From NCBI RefSeq assembly GCF_011044495.1, contig NZ_CP049143.1, forward strand, positions 3,100,001 to 3,164,000: DNA of 64,000 nt, written 5' to 3'. A model generated the notes under the pieces. It saw nothing but the letters and a program-made list of their open reading frames with translations. It ran no database searches and was not told the origin of the DNA. Positions 57,844 to 64,000 of the stretch are shown one piece after another. Within the stretch, counting starts at the first letter, position 1. Each line of letters starts with the position of its first letter. The translations under genes and the position numbers were made by a program. This DNA comes from Roseimicrobium sp. ORNL1. GTDB lineage: Bacteria; Verrucomicrobiota; Verrucomicrobiia; Verrucomicrobiales; Verrucomicrobiaceae.

Positions 57844-59258
57844 GACGTTGATGATGGGGGTAGGGTGCTGAATCGGAGGTCGGGCCCGAGGAATTCCACC
57901 TCCTGGCTGAGTTCCACACCATCGCCCACCTCGCGGATGATGATGCGCACCCGTTGTGATCCCTGATACAGTTTTTGCGGCATGGTCAGGATCACCGTCT
58001 TCTCCACTTCGTCGAGCGAGGGGACTTCCACGGCGGCCTCAGCGCCCAGGAGTTGCATGCCCTCGGGTGCGCCTGTGGCATCCAGCTCCACGCGGAACTG
58101 CGTTGGCAGGTGCTGCTTGTTGATGATGCGAATCGTGAATTGATTCCTTACGGTGCCCTCAGAGACGAAGAAGGGCTGGCCCGGAATGCGCTTGGCCAGT
58201 ACTCGCACGGGTTTCAATGAGTACAGCGCGGCACCCGCAGCGAGGAGTCCCATGAGGGCGAAGGCGGTGTACACCAGGGTGCGAGGGCGCAGGTAGCGGG
58301 TCTGCTTGCCCGCCAGCCCCTGCATGGAGTCATAACGCACCAACCCCGGGGCACGGCCCACCTTGGCCATGATGCCATCACATGCGTCCACGCACGCCGC
58401 GCATCCGATGCACTCGAGTTGAAGCCCATTGCGGATATCGATGCCAGTGGGACACACTTGCACACAGCGCATGCAGTTGATGCAATCACCCACACCCGGC
58501 GCGCCCACCTTGCCGCGTGGCTCACCGCGCTTCTTGTCATATCCAATCACCACTGTGTGGTCATCCGTGAGGGCAGATTGTAACCTGCCGTACGGGCAGA
58601 GGATGATGCAGAACTGCTCGCGGAACCAGGCGAAGGCAAAGTACAAGCTCCCGGTGAGGAAGAGCACCACGCCGAATGCCATCAGGTGCTGCGATGGCGG
58701 GCCCTGCATCCACGCGTAGAGTTGCGGGATGGAGACGAAGTAGCTGAGGAACACGTGTGCAATCGCCAGTGACAGCACGACATAGATGCCGTGCTTCGCG
58801 ATGCGTCTCCATGCCTTGCCCAGAGACCATGGCGCCGCATCCAGCTTCTTCCGCGCTGCAGCGTCACCGTCGATGAAACGCTCGACGCGGCGATACACAT
58901 GATCGAGGAACACCGTGTATGGGCAGGTCCATCCGCACCACAGGCGGCCGAAGAGCGAGGTCACGTAGAAGAGCCCGAATGCCAGACCTGTGACCAGGAA
59001 GAACCCGAGCCACAGATCCTGTGCCACCAGCGTAAAGCCAAAGAAGTGGAACCGGCGGTTCGCTACATCCAGGAACACCGCAGGGAATCCCTTCACCGGT
59101 ATCCAGGGCAGTCCCACATACACGGCGATGAGCACCAGAGCCGTGAGGCGCCGCGCCAGCGTGAAGGGACCCTTTACATCAGACGGATGCAGGAAGCGGT
59201 GGGAGCCATCTGCATTGATGGTCGTGACGCTCGTCAGATTGGGGGGGCGCTGACTCAC
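57840..59258 (-). CDS. ccoG: cbb3 oxidase accessory ferredoxin CcoG
   Basis: A 472-aa membrane protein with five to six helices, 'LWCGWTCPYTVFLDHV' (~105-120), two 4Fe-4S motifs ('CINCMRCVQVCPTGIDIRNG', 'CIGCAACVDACD', ~258-295) and a C-terminal Ig-like domain (~345-460). CcoG reduces copper for delivery to the cbb3 oxidase. It is encoded 13 bp after ccoP and overlaps the small FixH-like ORF by 4 bp. Confidence 0.95.
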   Translation of the reverse strand: MSQRPPNLTSVTTINADGSHRFLHPSDVKGPFTLARRLTALVLIAVYVGLPWIPVKGFPAVFLDVANRRFHFFGFTLVAQDLWLGFFLVTGLAFGLFYVTSLFGRLWCGWTCPYTVFLDHVYRRVERFIDGDAAARKKLDAAPWSLGKAWRRIAKHGIYVVLSLAIAHVFLSYFVSIPQLYAWMQGPPSQHLMAFGVVLFLTGSLYFAFAWFREQFCIILCPYGRLQSALTDDHTVVIGYDKKRGEPRGKVGAPGVGDCINCMRCVQVCPTGIDIRNGLQLECIGCAACVDACDGIMAKVGRAPGLVRYDSMQGLAGKQTRYLRPRTLVYTAFALMGLLAAGAALYSLKPVRVLAKRIPGQPFFVSEGTVRNQFTIRIINKQHLPTQFRVELDATGAPEGMQLLGAEAAVEVPSLDEVEKTVILTMPQKLYQGSQRVRIIIREVGDGVELSQEVEFLGPDLRFSTLPPSSTS

Positions 59259-59271
59259 GATAGTCTCCTGT

Positions 59272-59862
59272 CTAGTTCGTCTCCACGGTGTGAGGCTCTC
59301 CTTCTTTGTGATGGCTCAGGAGATAGGCCACGACTTCCACCACACGCTGGGTGCCCAGCTGCGGCTCCCAGGGAGGCATGCCCTTCGTCACATCCGGCGA
59401 ACCTTTCCGCACGATTTTCAGCACGTCCGTGGGATTGTGCCCGTGCTTCCATGACTGGTCAGCGAGGGCGAGTCCGGGCAGGAGCGGATTGGACTTCTTC
59501 CCCATCAGATCAGGTCCATGACAGGCTACACAGGTAGACTTGTAGGTGGCCTCGCCAGCGGAGACCACTGCCGGGTCCTGTGACATGGACCAGAGCTTCG
59601 CGTCATCGATATTCTTGAGTGCTTCTGCACGCTGCTGCTCGATCTGCTGCATGGCCTGGCCAATCTTCTCTTCATCCGTGGGGATGAGGTGGAACTGGTA
59701 GTAGGCCAGCCAGTGGACGATCATCCAGAGGATGGCGATGTAGAAGGTGAAGAGCCACCAGTTGGGCAGTTTCTGATCGTACTCCTGAATCCCATCGTAC
59801 ACATGCGGTCTGAGTTCCGGCTCTCCGGGATTCGCGGGTTTCGGTGTTGATGCTTCACTCAT
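59272..59862 (-). CDS. ccoP: cbb3 oxidase subunit CcoP, single-haem form
   Basis: A 196-aa protein with an N-terminal CcoP segment ('VYDGIQEYDQKLPNWWLFTFYIAILWMIVHWLAYY', ~21-55) giving one membrane anchor. It has one haem-binding motif, C111-V-A-C-H115, with Met ligand candidates downstream ('KGMPPWEP'). Standard CcoP has two c-type haems and ~290 aa, so one haem domain is missing. The start overlaps the ccoQ end by 8 bp. Confidence 0.9.
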   Translation of the reverse strand: MSEASTPKPANPGEPELRPHVYDGIQEYDQKLPNWWLFTFYIAILWMIVHWLAYYQFHLIPTDEEKIGQAMQQIEQQRAEALKNIDDAKLWSMSQDPAVVSAGEATYKSTCVACHGPDLMGKKSNPLLPGLALADQSWKHGHNPTDVLKIVRKGSPDVTKGMPPWEPQLGTQRVVEVVAYLLSHHKEGEPHTVETN

Positions 59863-60136
59863 GATGGGGGGAGTTGGGGGAAGGGGAATGAGAATGGCTG
59901 TCGCGCAGGCAGCGGCACTCGGCGCACTTGCCGTCGCACGGTGGTCGCGCAGGCAGTGCTGTGGCCAGGGCAGGCTTCAGGGGCTCTTCCAGTGGCAGGT
60001 GAGCCAAGGTGTGGCACTTCTCCCGATGCATGAGCAGGGCCCGCAACAGCATCACGAGGAACACGGCAAAGGTCAGCGCAAACCCAATCATCGGCAGATA
60101 CTGATGCCAGTCTTCAATGATGACGCGGCGGAACAT
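59855..60136 (-). CDS. ccoQ: CcoQ-like small subunit with Cys/His-rich tail
   Basis: A 93-aa protein. One membrane helix (~14-33, 'LPMIGFALTFAVFLVMLLRAL') matches CcoQ. The tail is unusually long and contains C-D-G-K-C-A-E-C-R-C followed by His-Ser repeats, a possible metal-binding cluster. It lies between ccoNO and ccoP, the expected place. Confidence 0.78.
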   Translation of the reverse strand: MFRRVIIEDWHQYLPMIGFALTFAVFLVMLLRALLMHREKCHTLAHLPLEEPLKPALATALPARPPCDGKCAECRCLRDSHSHSPSPNSPHHE

Positions 60137-60172
60137 GGGGTGGTGTTCGTGGTTGAAGTTGGTAGCTGCTGG

Positions 60173-62620
60173 CTATTGCGCGCCAGTGGTGCTGGCCGCC
60201 TGCCGATTGCGATCAGGCAGATCAGGTGTGATGGGGAGCGGACGGCCCGCCAGCGGCACGATGCCGGGGGCGTTTTCCACAGGATCGGACTGTCCAAGCT
60301 TTTGCAGGTAGGAGATGAGGGCCACGAGCTGGCTTTCCTCGCTCAACTTTGGTGTCGCACCTGCTTTCACGAGATCCTCGCGAATCTGCACGGCTTGAGT
60401 GCGGGCAGCTTCCACGATTTCATTTGAGCTCATCGCAGGGTAGGGCACGCCCAGCTTCACCATCGTGGCTACCTTGTTGGGCAGCGCCTTCGTGTCCGTC
60501 TTCGCGTCGAACAGGAACGCGTAGTTCGGCATGTTCGAGTTCGCATTGATGCTCCGGGGATTGAGCATGTGATTGTAGTGCCAGATGTTCGGGTACTTCC
60601 CGCCTACGCGGGCGAGGTCCGGACCCGTGCGCTTGCTGCCCCACTGGAAGGGGAAGTCATAGATGCTTTCACCGAGGCGCGACGGGGCTCCGTAGCGCAG
60701 TACATCAGGCACCATGGTGCGGATCTGTTGCGAGTGGCAGTTGTAGCAGCCTTCGCTCACATAGATGTCGCGGCCGGCCAGTTCGAGCGGCGTGTAGAGC
60801 TTCTGCAGGCGGTCCTCCACGTTCTTCGCGCGGTTCACTGTGACCGTGGGAAGAATCTGCACCATGCCGCCGATGGCCACCGCGATCAGCGTGAGCACGG
60901 TGAAGGGCATGTAGTTCTCCAGCAGACGCTCGTACCACTGGGTCCAGGAGCCACCGCTCGCGCGGAAGCGCTGCGCGCCGATGTAGAAGAGGATGCCACC
61001 GCTGAGCAGCGCGCCCATGTTCGCGTAGTTTTCAAGGAAGAACCAACCCATCATGAGCACCAGGCCACCTGCAGTGAGAAGCACGGGATCGTTGTACCAG
61101 ACTTCCTTCCACTTCATGCGGTCCTGCGCCGCGGTGCGCGTCACGAAGACTTCGCGAGTTTCATTCACCGGGTGGCCGGAGCGGATGGTGCGCCAGATGT
61201 TGTACACCATGAGCAGGTGACCCACGAGGAAGAGGGCACCGCCCAGTGTGCGCATCATCATGAGCGGCATGATGGCGTCCAGCGTGTCGAGGAATTGGGA
61301 ATAGACCAGCTCCGTGCCGCCATTGCGCGTGGCATTGAGCATCAGTCCCTGCCTCACGCCGGAGATCCACATGGAGGCCACGTAGAAGAGAATGCCGATG
61401 AGACCGATCCAGAAGTGGTAGTTGGCGAGCTGCTTCGAGAAGAGCTTCGTGCCCCACAAACGCGGCGCCATCCAGTAGAACATGCCTGCCGCCATGAAGC
61501 CGTTCCATCCGAGCGCGCCGGCATGCACGTGGCCGATGGTCCAGTCGGAGTAGTGCGAGAGCGAATTCACCGCACGGATGGAAAGCAACGGTCCTTCGAA
61601 CGTAGCCATGCCGTAGAAGGTGACGCCCGCGACGAAGAACTTGATCACCGGATCTGTGCGTACCTTGTCCCACGCACCGCGCAGGGTGAGCAGACCATTG
61701 AGCATGCCGCCCCAGGAAGGAGCCCACAGCATGAGGCTGAAAGTCATGCCCAGAAGCTGCAGCCAGTGGGGCAGGGAAGTATTCAGCAAATGGTGCGGCC
61801 CCGCCCAGATGTAGAGGAAGACCAGCGACCAGAAGTGTACAATCGACAACCGGTAGGAGTATACCGGGCGCTCCGCTGCCTTCGGCAGAAAGTAGTACAT
61901 GATGCCGAGAATCGGAGTCGTGAGGAAGAAGGCGACCGCATTGTGCCCGTACCACCACTGCACCAGCGCATCCTGCACCCCGCCGAAGATGGGATAGCTG
62001 TGGGTCCACGAGGTGGGAATCGAAAGGTGATTGACGATATAGAGCATCGCCACCGTGACGATGGTCGCGATGTAGAACCAGATGGCGACGTAGAGCGAGG
62101 GCTCATTGCGCTTTGCCAGCGTCCAGAAGAAGTTGATGGCAAAGATGACCCACACCACGGCCACGGCGATGTTGATGGGCCAGATAAGTTCCGCGTATTC
62201 CTTGCTGCGGCTCAGTCCGAGTGGGAGCGTGATCGCCGCGGAGAGGATGATGAGCTGCCACCCCCAGAAGTGAATGGCGCCCAGCAAATCAGAAGCCACG
62301 CGCACCTTGCACAGGCGCTGCGTGGAGTAGTAGATGCCGGCGAACATCATGTTCCCGACGAAGGCGAAGATGACCGCATTCGTGTGCAGCGGACGCAGGC
62401 GGCCAAACGTGAGCCACGAGGTGTCGAAGTTCATCCTCCAGTGTGTGAGCTGGGAGGCGATGATGACCCCCACCAGCATGCCTACCGCACCCCAGATGAT
62501 GGAAGCCAGCAGGAACTGGCGGGGCAGGCGATCGTTGAACTCAATGGTGGTCTTTCCACTGCCTGCGGAAATCGATGGGGAAGGCGCGGAGTCGGGGGAG
62601 GATCCGTTCGTAGAGTGCAT
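60173..62620 (-). CDS. ccoNO: Fused cbb3 oxidase subunits I and II (CcoN-CcoO)
   Basis: An 815-aa protein. Residues ~25-540 are CcoN with about 12-14 helices and the haem/copper His residues ('LRPLHTNAVIFAF', 'WWYGHNAVAFFLTTPILG', 'WAGPHHLLNTSLPHW', 'WTIGHVHAGALGWNG'). Residues ~590-815 are CcoO with one haem c site 'CYNCHSQQIRTMVPD' (~625). The two parts are normally separate proteins. It is the catalytic core of a high-affinity terminal oxidase. The ATG at 62620 is preferred to a TTG at 62641. Confidence 0.95.
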   Translation of the reverse strand: MHSTNGSSPDSAPSPSISAGSGKTTIEFNDRLPRQFLLASIIWGAVGMLVGVIIASQLTHWRMNFDTSWLTFGRLRPLHTNAVIFAFVGNMMFAGIYYSTQRLCKVRVASDLLGAIHFWGWQLIILSAAITLPLGLSRSKEYAELIWPINIAVAVVWVIFAINFFWTLAKRNEPSLYVAIWFYIATIVTVAMLYIVNHLSIPTSWTHSYPIFGGVQDALVQWWYGHNAVAFFLTTPILGIMYYFLPKAAERPVYSYRLSIVHFWSLVFLYIWAGPHHLLNTSLPHWLQLLGMTFSLMLWAPSWGGMLNGLLTLRGAWDKVRTDPVIKFFVAGVTFYGMATFEGPLLSIRAVNSLSHYSDWTIGHVHAGALGWNGFMAAGMFYWMAPRLWGTKLFSKQLANYHFWIGLIGILFYVASMWISGVRQGLMLNATRNGGTELVYSQFLDTLDAIMPLMMMRTLGGALFLVGHLLMVYNIWRTIRSGHPVNETREVFVTRTAAQDRMKWKEVWYNDPVLLTAGGLVLMMGWFFLENYANMGALLSGGILFYIGAQRFRASGGSWTQWYERLLENYMPFTVLTLIAVAIGGMVQILPTVTVNRAKNVEDRLQKLYTPLELAGRDIYVSEGCYNCHSQQIRTMVPDVLRYGAPSRLGESIYDFPFQWGSKRTGPDLARVGGKYPNIWHYNHMLNPRSINANSNMPNYAFLFDAKTDTKALPNKVATMVKLGVPYPAMSSNEIVEAARTQAVQIREDLVKAGATPKLSEESQLVALISYLQKLGQSDPVENAPGIVPLAGRPLPITPDLPDRNRQAASTTGAQ

Positions 62621-62637
62621 GGATGCGGGGGATGAAA

Positions 62638-62832
62638 TCAAGAGCCATGCCTGCCCGCCACGTGCGTCGTGGCTGCTCGACCAGGACGCACGGGCGGCAG
62701 GTCCTCCTCCAGTGGCATGAGTGCCTCCTGTTCACTGCCCAGTCCGCGACGATGGCGGCTGCCCAAAAACAGGACCACGAAGAACACTGCCAGCAGCACG
62801 CTTAAAAAGATGGTGATGGCGAGTGCTTCCAT
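62638..62832 (-). CDS. ccoS: cbb3 oxidase maturation protein CcoS
   Basis: A 64-aa protein with one N-terminal helix (~5-25) followed by 'GLGSEQEALMPLEEDLPP', close to the acidic '...D-E' segment that follows the helix in CcoS. It is first in the cbb3 gene string, 17 bp before ccoNO, which is a usual place for ccoS in groups related to this one. The ATG at 62832 gives the normal length; longer frames are possible. Confidence 0.78.
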   Translation of the reverse strand: MEALAITIFLSVLLAVFFVVLFLGSRHRRGLGSEQEALMPLEEDLPPVRPGRAATTHVAGRHGS

Positions 62833-63086
62833 GGTGAAGGAGAAGGGTTTGTTTCGGTATTGCATCGTCACCCTCAACCAGCGGTATGCGCATCGCTTGG
62901 CGGATGTTGTGCTTCTCCGCACAGATCTTGTGAAATCGACAGATTTCCTTGCTGAATAGCGGGAATCACAACCCCTTCACAGCGGCACTTCTGCAGGTAA
63001 ATGCGCAAGATCGGTGTGGCCTGGAGAGCCTGGTTGCAGATAGTGATGTTGTTCACGTAATATCTGCCGGAGAAAATATTCGCGCC
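62833..63086. other. Divergent promoter region of cbb3 operon and P-type ATPase
   Basis: A 254-bp region between ccoS (minus) and the ATPase gene (plus). I looked for an FNR box (TTGAT-N4-ATCAA) and for the GACC operator and found neither. The stretch ~63000-63080 is AT-richer than its surroundings and may hold the plus promoter. Confidence 0.4.
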
Positions 63087-64000
63087 ATGCCAGCGACTGA
63101 CACGGAAAGCAGCGACTCGAACCAAGAGGCTTCCACCTGGATGGAAGGCATGGCTGCCTTTCTCGCGCAGGACGATGAGATCCTCGCCATGCGTCTGGAT
63201 CCCGCTGGTCAGACTATTTCTGTGGCTACGAAGGGCATCGTCAATGCCGCGAAGCTGAAAGACAAGCTCGATACGCTCATCCGGGAACTTGATGAGCAGT
63301 TCCTGTCGACCCGTCCGGCAGCACAGGGCGCCTCGGATGCCGCGCTGGTAATTGAGAGACCGCATGTCTCCTCCGCCGCGGAGCGGAAGGCCTGGACCTG
63401 GAGGCAGTTTGCCTGGCCCACGGTGCGTGATGCAGAGCTGGATCAAGCTTCTGAGTGGAAGCGCCTGGCCCTGCAAGCCGGTATGTGTCTGGTGCTGCTG
63501 CTGGCCGGCGTGATCTTGGAGCGGCACGAGCCCCTGAAGTGGCTGGCCATCGCCTGCTACACCGGCTCCATGATCGCCGGCGGCATCAATACAGCGGTGG
63601 AGACCTGGGCGAAGCTCAAGAACCTGCGCCTTGATATCGACTTCCTCATGCTCGCGGTGGCCCTCGCGGCATCGTCGATTGGCGCGTGGCGTGAGGGGGC
63701 TCTGCTGCTCTGTCTTTTCTCCACCTCCGGCGCCATCGAGCACTATGTGCTGCATCGCACACGCCGCGAGATTAGCGCGCTTACAAGAGCTGCACCGAAG
63801 GTGGCGCGGGTGATCGCTGCGGATGGCAGCCTGCAAATGCGTCCTGTGGAGTCTCTCGTAATTGGAGACCAATTGCGAGTGCTGCCGGATGAGTTGATTC
63901 CCGTCGACGGAACCTTGATTTCTGGAGAGACGGCGGTGGATGAATCCAATGTCACCGGTGAATCAGTGCCCATTGAGAAGGCCAGCGGAGATACGCTGTT
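63087..64000 (+). CDS. Heavy-metal-type P-type ATPase, truncated by window end
   Basis: 304 codons are open to the edge. The N-terminal ~70 residues look like an HMA fold without a C-x-x-C pair ('MRLDPAGQTISVATKGIVNAAKLKDKL'). Helices follow at ~137-153 and ~160-180, then ~190-220, and the actuator domain with 'VDESNVTGESVPIEK' near residue 290. This is the layout of P1B-type metal pumps of the Zn/Cd/Co kind more than CcoI. Metal choice and the phosphorylation site lie outside the window. Confidence 0.85.
   Translation, partial: MPATDTESSDSNQEASTWMEGMAAFLAQDDEILAMRLDPAGQTISVATKGIVNAAKLKDKLDTLIRELDEQFLSTRPAAQGASDAALVIERPHVSSAAERKAWTWRQFAWPTVRDAELDQASEWKRLALQAGMCLVLLLAGVILERHEPLKWLAIACYTGSMIAGGINTAVETWAKLKNLRLDIDFLMLAVALAASSIGAWREGALLLCLFSTSGAIEHYVLHRTRREISALTRAAPKVARVIAADGSLQMRPVESLVIGDQLRVLPDELIPVDGTLISGETAVDESNVTGESVPIEKASGDTL

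Noticed and set aside
60569-62635. Long plus-strand frame (688 codons) opposite ccoNO
   Set aside because: Antisense shadow of a clear oxidase gene. The His/Arg/Glu-rich product has no family features and arises from GC-rich third codon positions.
62833-63086. FNR box upstream of the cbb3 operon
   Set aside because: No TTGAT-N4-ATCAA-like palindrome was found; CTTGTGAAATCGACAG is too distant from the consensus.
1-64000. CRISPR array, tRNA or rRNA genes, prophage or transposase genes
   Set aside because: No regularly spaced repeats, cloverleaf-like segments, rRNA signatures or transposase frames were recognised by eye.

Overview
The window is about 64 kb of GC-rich, gene-dense bacterial chromosome. 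Lipoprotein signals, TolC/NodT-type channels and OprD- and LamB-type porins show a Gram-negative envelope. A fused CcoN-CcoO oxidase subunit, a kinase with a two-component propeller domain, a fused EIIA-HPr-EI protein and the scarcity of clear Shine-Dalgarno sequences suggest the Planctomycetota/Verrucomicrobiota group, most likely Verrucomicrobiota. That placement is inferred; no rRNA or tRNA gene was seen.

Layout. Positions 1-5.8 kb hold the C-terminus of a large secreted adhesin-like protein and its type I secretion system (ABC, HlyD, TolC). Positions 6-15.2 kb hold small envelope genes, an L,D-transpeptidase, a phospholipase-D lipoprotein, a K+ channel, a lone receiver protein, a PAS-GAF histidine kinase, a FixJ-type regulator and an OprD-type porin. 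Positions 15.2-26 kb hold glycogen debranching enzyme, a LOG-family protein, a bile-acid-symporter-family transporter, a tripartite efflux set, a PPK2 kinase and a SulP transporter. Positions 26-37.8 kb hold an orphan propeller histidine kinase, a SnoaL-like secreted protein, a Gly/Ser/Pro-rich protein, PEP carboxykinase, a GNAT acetyltransferase, an AspT-like antiporter and phosphofructokinase. Positions 38-46.7 kb hold a sugar PTS operon (LamB porin, EIIA-HPr-EI, EIICB), cardiolipin synthase and a CBS/HEPN-like protein. Positions 46.8-51.9 kb hold pyruvate kinase, a Dcu C4-dicarboxylate transporter, a cyclic-nucleotide-domain/aspartase fusion and a small lipoprotein. Positions 52-62.8 kb (minus strand) hold the cbb3 oxidase operon (ccoS, ccoNO, ccoQ, ccoP, ccoG, an unlisted 50-aa FixH-like ORF, a TauE/SafE protein, ccoI), a universal stress protein, a NarL-type regulator and an AraC regulator. 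A truncated P-type ATPase starts at 63.1 kb.

The main discovery is a repeated 16-19 bp palindromic operator, oriented consensus TAGGACCAAGGTCCTATGG. It occurs ten times in non-coding sequence, once start codons are corrected, ahead of most transcription units from 6 to 47 kb. It has the same ACC-NN-GGT core and 7+2+7 layout as boxes known for StyR/TodT-type FixJ-family regulators, and a FixJ-type regulator with its kinase lies in the cluster, with one operator inside the same gene string. I infer a compact regulon, similar in logic to the mycobacterial DosR response. It would tie glycolysis, polysaccharide and polyphosphate use, sugar uptake, C4-acid exchange and envelope lipid remodelling to a stress signal, possibly oxygen limitation. 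The neighbouring cbb3 operon shows no such site.
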